Assembly: GCA_903920065.1 (NCBI GenBank)
Contig: CAIXKQ010000054.1
Location: 1-41,557, forward strand
Direction of reading: 5' to 3'
Length of the DNA: 41,557 nucleotides
DNA from: an uncultured Actinomycetes bacterium
Lineage (GTDB): Bacteria > Actinomycetota > Actinomycetes > Nanopelagicales > Nanopelagicaceae
In this document: in pieces, positions 34,988 through 41,557 of the stretch
Layout of the letters: the number at the start of each line of letters is the position of its first letter
How positions within the stretch are numbered: the first letter of the stretch is position 1
Notes under the pieces: model-generated
What the model was told of the DNA's origin: nothing
Database searches by the model: none
The model's input: only the letters and a program-made list of their open reading frames with translations
Program-made: the position numbers and the translations under genes

Positions 34988-35017
34988 TTGGCAGGCAAAG
35001 GCACAGTACGGCAGAAT
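34988..35017 (+). promoter_or_regulatory. Promoter of moeZ (TTGGCA, 18 bases, CAGAAT)
   Basis: A -35-like TTGGCA (34988-34993) and a -10-like CAGAAT (35012-35017) are separated by 18 bases. Seven bases then lead to the ATG at 35025, so the transcript may again be leaderless. The -10 departs from TANNNT at the first base. Confidence 0.4.
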
Positions 35018-35024
35018 CACTCCC

Positions 35025-36206
35025 ATGAAGACTCCGCCGCTGGTTACACCAGGCCCTGCGCTTACCGTTGCTGAGGTTCGTCGATATAGCCGTCACTTAA
35101 TCATCCCTGATGTTGCAATGGCGGGTCAGCAGCGCATGATGAATGCCAAAGTGCTCTGCGTTGGCGCAGGAGGCCTCGGATCCCCGGCGCTCATGTATTT
35201 AGCTGCCGCTGGTATAGGAACTCTTGGAATCGTTGAATACGACACAGTTGATGAGTCAAACCTGCAGCGACAGATTATTCATGGCCAATCGGATATCGGA
35301 AAAAGTAAAGCACAGAGTGCGAAAGAGAAAATTGCTGAGATTAATCCCTATGTCAAAGTAATTACCCATGAAACACGACTCGATACTTCGAATGTGATGG
35401 AGATTTTTTCTCAGTACGACATTATCGTCGATGGCACAGATAATTTTGCGACGCGTTACTTGGTAAACGATGCTTGTGTACTTTTAAAGAAGCCATATGT
35501 CTGGGGTTCCATCTATCGCTTTGACGGACAGGCAAGTGTGTTCTGGGCCGAGTATGGTCCTTGCTATCGCTGCCTCTATCCAGAACCACCACCACCGGGA
35601 ATGGTTCCAAGTTGTGCTGAAGGTGGAGTACTTGGAGTTCTCTGCGCAACAATTGGCTCAATTCAAACTACGGAAGCAATCAAGGTTCTCACAGGAGTCG
35701 GTGAACCACTTATTGGTTCTTTGATGGTCTATGACGCACTTGATATGAGCTTTAGAAAGATTAAAGTTCGCAAAGATCCTAACTGCCCACTGTGTAGCCA
35801 AAACCCTACCCAGACCGCGCTACTGCCTGACTACGAAGCATTCTGTGGGGTGCTCTCTGATGCGGCACAAGAAGCCAGTGCTGGCTCAACAATTACTGTG
35901 CAAGAGTTGAAATCAAAGATTGATGCACAAGAGAACTATTACCTCATCGATGTTCGCGAACCAAGTGAATACGAGATTGTAAAGATTCCGACCGCGCATC
36001 TGATTCCAAAACAAGGATTTATAGATGGATCAGTATTGGCAACCTTGCCGCAAGACCGACCAATCATCTTGCATTGCAAGAGCGGTGTGCGCTCTGCCGA
36101 GTGTCTAGCAATACTTAAAGATGCTGGATTCTCTGATGCATCACACGTCTCTGGTGGCGTGGTGGCATGGGTGAAGCAGATTGATACATCACTGCCGGTC
36201 TACTAA
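35025..36206 (+). CDS. moeZ: Adenylyltransferase/sulfurtransferase MoeZ
   Basis: A 393-residue E1-like protein. The ThiF/MoeB domain (about residues 20-260) has VGAGGLGSPALMYLAAAG for ATP binding and zinc cysteines in CYRC and CPLC; a C-terminal rhodanese domain (about 290-393) has the persulfide cysteine in LHCKSGVRS (Cys351). MoeZ activates the C-termini of sulfur carrier proteins (such as MoaD or CysO) and sulfurates them, for molybdopterin, thiamine or cysteine synthesis. The chosen ATG follows a spaced promoter. It overlaps mshB (TAATG). Confidence 0.93.
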   Translation: MKTPPLVTPGPALTVAEVRRYSRHLIIPDVAMAGQQRMMNAKVLCVGAGGLGSPALMYLAAAGIGTLGIVEYDTVDESNLQRQIIHGQSDIGKSKAQSAKEKIAEINPYVKVITHETRLDTSNVMEIFSQYDIIVDGTDNFATRYLVNDACVLLKKPYVWGSIYRFDGQASVFWAEYGPCYRCLYPEPPPPGMVPSCAEGGVLGVLCATIGSIQTTEAIKVLTGVGEPLIGSLMVYDALDMSFRKIKVRKDPNCPLCSQNPTQTALLPDYEAFCGVLSDAAQEASAGSTITVQELKSKIDAQENYYLIDVREPSEYEIVKIPTAHLIPKQGFIDGSVLATLPQDRPIILHCKSGVRSAECLAILKDAGFSDASHVSGGVVAWVKQIDTSLPVY

Positions 36207-37078
36207 TGCTTGCTAATTACAGCGGCTATCGAGCCATGCTTGTGCATGCACACCCTGATGATGAAACTATTAACAACGGCAGCACGATGGCACTTTATGC
36301 TGCGTTAGGTGCGCAGATAACTCTGGTTACTTGCACTCGCGGGGAAGAAGGTGAAGTTCTGATTCCAGATCTTGCTCATCTAGCAGCACATGAAACCGAT
36401 GCATTGGGTGATCACCGTGTGGAAGAGTTAGCGCAAGCAATGGCAGAACTCGGTGTCGCAGATCATCGTTTTCTTGGTGAGGGAATCAAGCGATATCGCG
36501 ATAGCGGCATGATGGGAACAGATGCCAACAATCGCCCCGATACTTTTTGGAGCGCAGACTTCGATGAAGCTAGCCGATTACTGGTTTCAGTCATTGATGA
36601 AATCAAGCCACACGTACTCATTACCTATGATGAATTTGGCGGCTATGGTCACCCCGATCACATCCAAGCCCATCGTGTTGCGATGGCGGCGGCTGAGCGC
36701 GCTACTTGGAATATCCCAAAAATTTATTGGAATGTGATGCCCAAATCTGTTATTCAAGCGGGCATTGAGAAGATGAAATCACTTGGCTCAGATTTCTTCG
36801 GAGCAGAGAGCGCCGATGACCTGCCTTTTGCAAAAGATGACTCCTTTGTTCATGCGTGTATCGATGGCGGTGAGTATGTTCATCAGAAGATGGCTGCAAT
36901 GCGTGCCCATGGCACACAAATAGCAGTCGATGGCCCCTTCTTTTCACTCTCAAATAATTTGGGGCTCGAGATCTGGGGTCATGAGTACTACACGCTAGTT
37001 AAGGGTGAAAAAAGTGGAGAGCTTGATGCGCAGGGCCACGAGAGCGATCTCTTTGCCGGCATATCAATCACATCATGA
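36206..37078 (+). CDS. mshB: Mycothiol deacetylase MshB
   Basis: A 290-residue zinc enzyme of the PIG-L family that removes the acetyl group from GlcNAc-inositol in mycothiol synthesis. The zinc ligands are in HAHPDDE (residues 14-20) and GYGHPDHIQAH (about 145-155). The segment TLVTCTRGEEGEVL and RYRDSGMMGT match MshB rather than the related Mca amidase. The start overlaps moeZ (TAATG) and the stop overlaps the small membrane gene (ATGA at 37075). The presence of MshB indicates mycothiol as the redox thiol. Confidence 0.94.
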   Translation: MLANYSGYRAMLVHAHPDDETINNGSTMALYAALGAQITLVTCTRGEEGEVLIPDLAHLAAHETDALGDHRVEELAQAMAELGVADHRFLGEGIKRYRDSGMMGTDANNRPDTFWSADFDEASRLLVSVIDEIKPHVLITYDEFGGYGHPDHIQAHRVAMAAAERATWNIPKIYWNVMPKSVIQAGIEKMKSLGSDFFGAESADDLPFAKDDSFVHACIDGGEYVHQKMAAMRAHGTQIAVDGPFFSLSNNLGLEIWGHEYYTLVKGEKSGELDAQGHESDLFAGISITS

Positions 37079-37386
37079 GAGCGCTGGTTTCACTTCTCTT
37101 CGGAGCAGTTGTAGCACTAGGTGCAACGCTGATTCACGCAACCCGGCCGCCAGTTGGAGTGATACTTGCACTCATTGGTACTTACCTATGTATTCGTTGG
37201 GTAGGTAGATATTTTGGAAAGAAGAGATACAAACTCATCGCGCTCTTCGGTTGGTTTATCGTCATCATTCGCGCCGGAACATTTGGTGTGGGAAAAGAAC
37301 TCCTGATTCAAGGAGATAATTCGGGAACAGCACTTTTATTTATTGGATTTATTATTGGAGTAATTGCAGTTCTCCAACGCGCCTAA
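37075..37386 (+). CDS. Small four-helix membrane protein after mshB (DUF6113-like)
   Basis: A 103-residue hydrophobic protein with three or four membrane segments (about residues 5-22, 26-45, 52-72 and 84-101). I recall a small membrane protein of similar size following mshB in mycobacteria and streptomycetes (DUF6113), which this resembles in placement. No function is known and no motif suggests one. It overlaps mshB by ATGA and ends one base from the convergent cysS stop. Confidence 0.75.
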   Translation: MRALVSLLFGAVVALGATLIHATRPPVGVILALIGTYLCIRWVGRYFGKKRYKLIALFGWFIVIIRAGTFGVGKELLIQGDNSGTALLFIGFIIGVIAVLQRA

Positions 37387-37387
37387 C

Positions 37388-38962
37388 TTACTTCCAGCGC
37401 CAACTCTGCCCAGTGGGACCATCGCTAATCTCCAGTCCGTGTGTTTCTAACTCTGCTCGCAACGAGTCACTTCGTGCCCACTCTTTAGATTCCCTTGCAC
37501 GAACTCGATCATCTAGTAGTTGTTGCAACTCTGGGGTAAGTGGTTTTGCTTCGGGAACTCGATTGAGCTCGAGTCCGAGTACCTGATCTGCGTATAAGAA
37601 AATGGCACGTTTATCTTGCGAGCCCATGGCAGAATCTTTTTCAATGGCTCGCAACCTTTGCATGGCCCGCGGTGTATCAAGATCATTAGTGAGGGCATCG
37701 GTAATTTCTTGATCCATTTTAATCTCTGTTGAGGTTCCCCATTCAGACATCAAAGAGCGCCATCTGCGAAGCGTTGAGTGCGCAGCATCAAGTGCTGCCC
37801 ACGAGAGATCCATCTGTGAGCGATAGCGATTTTCAAGAAGTGAGAACCGTAGCGAGAGCGGATCTAGTCCGCGTTCCTGCACATCACTAAGAAGTACAAC
37901 ATTGCCGGCACTTTTTGACATTTTGCGACCTTCAAAGAGCAGATGTTCTCCATGCACCCAAGTACCCACAACTTCAGAGTGGGTTAACGAGTTTGATTGA
38001 GCTCGTTCATTTTCGTGGTGCGGGAAACGAAGATCAATTCCACCCACGTGAATATCTACCTTCGAATCCAGGAAATCAATTGACATTGCGCTGCATTCGA
38101 TATGCCACCCAGGAAAACCCAGACCCCATGGGGATTCCCAGATCATTTGCGTGCGTGCACCTGCTAATTTCCAGAGCGCCCAATCGGCATGGAAGTGCTT
38201 ACCGCTTTCATCGTTGTGCTCGTGGCGATGGCCGGGTTTGAGCGCTGCTAACTTATTGCCGCTGATTGCTCCGTAACTTTCAATAGAGGTTGCATCAAAG
38301 TAAACCGAACCATCACTTCCGATATAGGCGTTCTTACTTTCGATAAGTTTTTCGATAGCAGAGATCATCGAGTCCATATTCTCTGATGCTCGCGGATATC
38401 TGTCGGCTTTTCTGACATTGAGTGAGGCCAAATCTTTGTGGAAGCGGGATTCAAATTCGCGAGCAATGGCAAATGGGTCAGTCTTAGTACGTTTAGATTC
38501 TGCCAATAATTTATCTTCACCTTCAAAGTCATCGGCCATATGTCCAACGTCTGTAATGTTTTGAATGAGTTCAACGTCGACGCCGGTCATGGTCAGCGTG
38601 CGGGTGATGAGGTCTGCAAGTAAGAAGGTTCGAAGGTTTCCCACATGGGCATCTCGGTAGACAGTCGGACCGCAGCAGTAGATGGAGATATAACCATCAC
38701 GACTGGCTATTTCTTGAACTTCTCGAGTGCGAGTGTCATAAATGTGAAGCTGACCGCTGGCAGCATCTCGGCGGTTAAAGACTGGGATGATGCGAAAGAA
38801 AGCAATATCTTCGAGTTCAAATTCAATGAACTCACCCCGGCGATTGATGAGGCGTGTCTCACTATGTAGAACGCCGACGATGTCACGGAATCCGCCAGCC
38901 GATTCTCGCAGGCGAATAGTGGCTCGCTTGCCAACGGCAGCCCGCAAAGTCTCGGCGTTCAC
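37388..38962 (-). CDS. cysS: Cysteinyl-tRNA synthetase with N-terminal SH3-like extension
   Basis: A 524-residue class I synthetase charging tRNA-Cys. Catalytic parts: CCGPTVY (residues 96-102), the HIGH equivalent HVGN (106-109), zinc ligands Cys97, Cys290 and the HHENE stretch (315-319), and KMSKS (347-351). Residues 1-62 precede the usual start region (LHIYDTRTREV) and form a separate small domain of strands: GKRATIRLRES, RDIVGVL, LINRRGEFIEFELEDIAFF. It resembles the SH3-like segment found in some actinobacterial GNAT proteins. The GTG start is supported by a -10 box TAAGGT six bases upstream. MshC is excluded by the CysRS-type GPTVY and NITDVGHMADD motifs. Confidence 0.92.
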   Translation of the reverse strand: MNAETLRAAVGKRATIRLRESAGGFRDIVGVLHSETRLINRRGEFIEFELEDIAFFRIIPVFNRRDAASGQLHIYDTRTREVQEIASRDGYISIYCCGPTVYRDAHVGNLRTFLLADLITRTLTMTGVDVELIQNITDVGHMADDFEGEDKLLAESKRTKTDPFAIAREFESRFHKDLASLNVRKADRYPRASENMDSMISAIEKLIESKNAYIGSDGSVYFDATSIESYGAISGNKLAALKPGHRHEHNDESGKHFHADWALWKLAGARTQMIWESPWGLGFPGWHIECSAMSIDFLDSKVDIHVGGIDLRFPHHENERAQSNSLTHSEVVGTWVHGEHLLFEGRKMSKSAGNVVLLSDVQERGLDPLSLRFSLLENRYRSQMDLSWAALDAAHSTLRRWRSLMSEWGTSTEIKMDQEITDALTNDLDTPRAMQRLRAIEKDSAMGSQDKRAIFLYADQVLGLELNRVPEAKPLTPELQQLLDDRVRARESKEWARSDSLRAELETHGLEISDGPTGQSWRWK

Positions 38963-38968
38963 GTGGCA

Positions 38969-38974
38969 ACCTTA
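38969..38974 (-). promoter_or_regulatory. -10 box TAAGGT of cysS
   Basis: On the minus strand TAAGGT is followed by six bases and the GTG at 38962. It is identical to the birA -10 box and supports translation of the N-terminal extension. Confidence 0.55.
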
Positions 38975-39000
38975 ATCATGTAATCAGTCTCTTGCAGGGT

Positions 39001-39006
39001 TAGACT
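39001..39006 (+). promoter_or_regulatory. -10 box TAGACT of the ferredoxin gene
   Basis: TAGACT would give a start near 39013 and a leader of about 30 bases containing GGAGGA (39031-39036). No convincing -35 was seen. Confidence 0.42.
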
Positions 39007-39043
39007 TATCGCCTACCGCTTCAAGCCTTCTGGAGGATCTTTC

Positions 39044-39364
39044 GTGACATATGTAATCGCCGAACCTTGCGTGGACGTTAAAGATAAGTCCTGCCGCGAA
39101 GAGTGCCCCGTTGATTGCATTTATGACGGTGCTCGGATGCTCTACATCCAACCTGACGAATGTGTCGATTGCGGTGCGTGCGAGCCGGTTTGCCCGGTCG
39201 AAGCTATTTATTATGAAGATGATGTCCCAGGTCAGTGGCAGAACTACAAGAAGATTAATACTGAATTTTTCATAGAACTTGGATCACCTGGGGGAGCATC
39301 AAAGGTCGGAGAGACAAACTCTGATCACACCGATGTCACTGCTCTTGCGCCAAAAACTACCTGA
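39044..39364 (+). CDS. Seven-iron ferredoxin (FdxA/FdxC type)
   Basis: A 106-residue electron carrier. The cysteine pattern matches 7Fe ferredoxins: Cys9, Cys17 and Cys50 would hold a 3Fe-4S cluster, and Cys21, Cys40, Cys43 and Cys46 a 4Fe-4S cluster; position 12, where an 8Fe protein has cysteine, is valine. The C-terminal tail of about 45 residues is typical of the actinobacterial form. The GTG start is preceded by a strong ribosome site GGAGGA, in contrast to most operon heads here. It overlaps dapC by 32 bases. Confidence 0.93.
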   Translation: MTYVIAEPCVDVKDKSCREECPVDCIYDGARMLYIQPDECVDCGACEPVCPVEAIYYEDDVPGQWQNYKKINTEFFIELGSPGGASKVGETNSDHTDVTALAPKTT

Positions 39365-40424
39365 TTTTCCGTGGGACGCGCTCGCTCCCTATGGCGAGAT
39401 AGCGCGCACGCATCCGCAAGGTGCTATCGATTTATCAGTAGGAACTCCAGTAGATCCCACTCCTGAATTTATCCAGCAAGCTTTACGGCAGTCAGCTGAT
39501 TCTCCCAGTTACCCCGTAACAATGGGAACCCAAGAACTGCGCACTGCAATTCATCATTGGGCTGTAACTACTCTTGGTGCCACTGGTGACTTTGCTGTAT
39601 TGCCACTTATTGGATCTAAAGAGTTCGTTGCTTGGTTACCCACCTTTCTTGAATCGGCAACTGTGCTTTATCCACGGATTGCATACCCAACATATTTAGT
39701 CGGTGCCCTCCTTGCTCAGGCGGCGCCCACTGCCGTTGACATTGATGCAACAACCTGGCCTATGGCCGATCTGGCATGGGTGAATTCACCCTCTAATCCA
39801 ACCGGAAGAGTTCACTCCGAATCTGAATTACGTGCAGCCATTGAATGGTCACGAAAGAATAAGAGCGTTGTAGTTTCAGATGAGTGCTACTTGGAATTTG
39901 GCGATACCAAAACCCCCGCCTCCATTTTGCGATACACAGATGGCGATAACACCAATGTTTTAGGTGTCTACTCACTTTCCAAGAGATCTTCAATGGCTGG
40001 CTATCGCGCAGCTTTCGTAGTGGGGGACCCACAATTAATCGCCAGAATTCTGGAGGTGCGCAAGCACGCCGGCATGATGGTCTCCTTGCCGGTGCAGCAC
40101 GCCATGGTCGCCGCACTTTCTGATAGCAACCATGTTGCTGAACAACGTGGGCGCTATAACGCACGTCGCACTCGCCTGGTACCTGCTCTGATTTCTGCGG
40201 GTTTTACTATCGATCATTCAGAAGCCGGCCTCTATATCTGGGCGACGCGAAATGAAAGCTCATGGGACTCAGTTGCCTGGCTGGCAGCACTGGGAATTCT
40301 TGCCACCCCAGGTATTTTTTATGGCCAAGCGGGAGAAAACCATATTCGGATTGCTCTGACTGCAACGGATCAACAGATAGCAACGGCTGCGGAGCGAATA
40401 CTTGCGAAAGCCAGCGGGCGCTAA
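39333..40424 (+). CDS. dapC: Succinyldiaminopimelate transaminase
   Basis: A 363-residue fold-type I PLP aminotransferase. The N-terminal LPDFPWDALAPYG and DLSVGTPVDPTP match actinobacterial DapC, NSPSNPTGR is the class I/II motif, and the PLP lysine is in YSLSKRSSMAGYR (Lys217). It aminates N-succinyl-2-amino-6-ketopimelate, following DapD (21392-22309). Placement after the ferredoxin gene is, from memory, conserved in mycobacteria and streptomycetes. The ATG at 39333 lies inside the ferredoxin gene; an earlier ATG at 39279 adds 18 unconserved residues. Confidence 0.92.
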   Translation: MSLLLRQKLPDFPWDALAPYGEIARTHPQGAIDLSVGTPVDPTPEFIQQALRQSADSPSYPVTMGTQELRTAIHHWAVTTLGATGDFAVLPLIGSKEFVAWLPTFLESATVLYPRIAYPTYLVGALLAQAAPTAVDIDATTWPMADLAWVNSPSNPTGRVHSESELRAAIEWSRKNKSVVVSDECYLEFGDTKTPASILRYTDGDNTNVLGVYSLSKRSSMAGYRAAFVVGDPQLIARILEVRKHAGMMVSLPVQHAMVAALSDSNHVAEQRGRYNARRTRLVPALISAGFTIDHSEAGLYIWATRNESSWDSVAWLAALGILATPGIFYGQAGENHIRIALTATDQQIATAAERILAKASGR

Positions 40425-41380
40425 TGGCTGTTGGAATTTTATTGGTAGGCGGTCTTGGAACCCGCCTTAAGCCACTAACTAATGATTCTCCGAAACCAAT
40501 GTTGCCAGTTGCTGGTCTGCCTGTGACCGAACATCAAATACTTGCTGCCAAGCGCGCTGGTATTCACACCCTTGTGCTTGCCACTTCCTACCTGGCAGAA
40601 GTCTTTACGCCATATTTTGGTGATGGAAGTAAGTGGGGAATCAATATCCGCTACGCAGTTGAGAAGGAGCCCCTTGGCACTGGCGGTGCAATAAGAAATG
40701 CGGCGCAGCTATTAGAAGGTGATGAGCCGATTGTCATTTTCAATGGCGATGTTTTAAGCCGGCATTCGATTGCAGACCAAATTGCATTTCACCAAGAAAA
40801 GAAAGCTGATGTCACACTGCACCTCATTGAAGTCGATGATGCGCGTGCATTTGGCTGTGTGCCAACAGATTCGCAAGGACGAGTGACCGCCTTCTTGGAG
40901 AAGATGGAAAATCCGGTAACCAAATTTATTAATGCCGGCTGCTATGTTTTTAGCCCCGATGTCATCAATGAGATTCCACTGGGATCTGTGGTCAGCGTTG
41001 AACGCGAAACTTTCCCATCACTGATTACCCAGAACCGCCCGGTCTTTGGATATAAGCAGGCTGCTTATTGGCTCGATGTCGGAACCCCAGCAGCTCTCTT
41101 TCAAGGCTCACGCGATCTAGTAGCTGGGCCGTATCTGGCGATGGCTGGTTCCACGATTGGCGATGGCACCCAAATCACTGGCGGCAGCGCAATTGGCGCC
41201 AACACAACGATTGCATCTGGCTGCCGCATCGATGACTGCATCATCGGCGATAACGTGGTGATCGAATCTGATGTGAAATTATCACAATGCTTCATTGCAG
41301 AGGGAACACATGTGAATAAGGGCACCGAGCGAGCCCGTACCTACCTCTCAAATGGCTCAGATTTACCAATTTCTCTCTAA
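40424..41380 (+). CDS. Sugar-nucleotide pyrophosphorylase (mannose-1-phosphate guanylyltransferase-like)
   Basis: A 318-residue nucleotidyltransferase. The N-terminal signature LLVGGLGTRLKPLTNDSPKPMLPVAG and the sugar site FNGDVL and LGTGGAIRNA are intact; the C-terminal 90 residues form a left-handed beta helix of hexapeptides (STIGDGTQITGGSAIGANTT). It makes a nucleotide-activated sugar, probably GDP-mannose by resemblance to actinobacterial ManC/ManB-type enzymes; glucose or other hexose-1-phosphates are alternatives. ATG 40424 overlaps the dapC stop (TAATG). It is likely a source of activated sugar for surface glycans. Confidence 0.88.
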   Translation: MAVGILLVGGLGTRLKPLTNDSPKPMLPVAGLPVTEHQILAAKRAGIHTLVLATSYLAEVFTPYFGDGSKWGINIRYAVEKEPLGTGGAIRNAAQLLEGDEPIVIFNGDVLSRHSIADQIAFHQEKKADVTLHLIEVDDARAFGCVPTDSQGRVTAFLEKMENPVTKFINAGCYVFSPDVINEIPLGSVVSVERETFPSLITQNRPVFGYKQAAYWLDVGTPAALFQGSRDLVAGPYLAMAGSTIGDGTQITGGSAIGANTTIASGCRIDDCIIGDNVVIESDVKLSQCFIAEGTHVNKGTERARTYLSNGSDLPISL

Positions 41381-41428
41381 AATTCGACTTTTGACCGTAA
41401 AAAAAGTGAGAAAGTCTCAAGATTGGAG

Positions 41429-41457
41429 TTGACTCCGAGGGATTACACCGGTGTAAT
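41429..41457 (+). promoter_or_regulatory. Promoter TTGACT - 17 bases - TGTAAT
   Basis: The -35 TTGACT (41429-41434) and -10 TGTAAT (41452-41457) are separated by 17 bases, the best vegetative-type promoter in the window. Transcription would start near 41464 and give a leader of about 59 bases to the ATG at 41523. Confidence 0.6.
41442..41457. promoter_or_regulatory. Perfect 16-base palindrome, probable operator
   Basis: ATTACACCGGTGTAAT reads the same on both strands and its right end contains the -10 TGTAAT. The position predicts that a bound dimeric regulator would block the polymerase. The central CG resembles LacI-family operators; the identity of the protein is unknown. Confidence 0.55.
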
Positions 41458-41522
41458 TCATACCTAGAGCGCAGGTGATTCATAGTGGATCGCCTCACCT
41501 AATGACTTGAGGAGATTTGCAG

Positions 41523-41557
41523 ATGCCAATCCGCCCAGAAGGAACATCGACTGGCAA
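41523..41557 (+). CDS. Start of an unidentified gene (partial)
   Basis: The first 11 codons (MPIRPEGTSTG) of a gene cut by the window end. The ATG is preceded by GAGGAG (41509-41514) at a spacing of eight bases and by a promoter with a palindromic operator-like site. The product cannot be identified from so few residues. Confidence 0.55.
   Translation, partial: MPIRPEGTSTG

Noticed and set aside
37388-38962. MshC (mycothiol cysteine ligase) as the identity of the synthetase gene
   Set aside because: Considered because mshB is adjacent. The CCGPTVY and NITDVGHMADD motifs and the full C-terminal tRNA-binding part are of the CysRS type.
41442-41457. Palindrome as a terminator of the pyrophosphorylase gene
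   Set aside because: No T-run follows, the arms are short and AT-rich at the ends, and it coincides with a -10 element.
1-41557. tRNA, rRNA, CRISPR arrays, insertion sequences, integrase or prophage genes
   Set aside because: Searched by eye in all gaps; the gaps are too short and no cloverleaf, direct repeat array or transposase-like sequence was found.

Overview
The window is a dense, contiguous piece of an actinobacterial chromosome. Gene content (acyl-CoA carboxylase epsilon subunit, MshB for mycothiol, DUF3107, DUF3117, an actinobacterial-type DapD, an LCP protein), a moderate GC content by eye, and spacers near zero fit a streamlined planktonic actinobacterium, for example the freshwater acI/Nanopelagicales group. 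That placement is inference. No rRNA, tRNA, CRISPR array, insertion sequence or phage gene was seen. No gene-free stretch exceeds about 200 bases.

Layout. 1-6124 (+) is a nucleoside uptake and catabolism operon: ABC ATPase (partial), two permeases, cdd, deoA, add, deoC. 6121-12660 (-) is an operon reading accD, accE, maf, biotin carboxylase/BCCP, purine nucleoside phosphorylase, PGM2-like phosphosugar mutase. 12679-15071 (+) is birA, purK, purE. 15068-17524 (-) holds UDP-glucose dehydrogenase and an LCP protein. 17561-21381 (+) holds a glycosyltransferase, an ABC glycopolymer exporter pair and a SpoIID/LytB protein. 21392-22309 (-) is dapD. 22340-28545 (+) runs LOG protein, SRPBCC protein, a tiny sigma-4-like HTH protein, DUF3117, leucyl aminopeptidase, O-methyltransferase, HtrA, TatB, Mrp. 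28516-30332 (-) is DUF1003 and a PRC/MgtE_N/CBS protein. 30374-32744 (+) is EamA transporter, PHP phosphoesterase, MarC. 32741-34969 (-) is a DEAD-box helicase, DUF3107 and a TetR regulator. 35025-37386 (+) is MoeZ, MshB and a small membrane protein. 37388-38962 (-) is cysteinyl-tRNA synthetase. 39044-41380 (+) is ferredoxin, DapC and a sugar-nucleotide pyrophosphorylase. A new gene begins at 41523.

The genes form coherent modules. Imported nucleosides are deaminated and phosphorolysed, and the deoxyribose phosphate is split by DeoC; the PGM2-like mutase probably supplies the phosphopentomutase step. Biotin ligase lies back to back with the biotin-dependent carboxylase. UDP-glucuronate synthesis, glycosyltransfer, ABC export and LCP attachment suggest a cell-wall glycopolymer. 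DapD and DapC serve lysine/diaminopimelate synthesis.

The strongest observations are these. The aminopeptidase has a complete N-terminal domain but no ATG/GTG/TTG start for it. Cysteinyl-tRNA synthetase carries an extra N-terminal SH3-like domain. Most operon heads have a TANNNT -10 box 6 or 7 bases before the start codon, which indicates leaderless mRNAs and fixes several starts. In two divergent pairs the opposing -10 boxes overlap in a 7-base TANNNTA. A perfect 16-base palindrome overlaps the -10 of the last, unidentified gene. Six convergent gene pairs meet within 10 bases or overlap, two of them sharing a palindromic four-base stop.
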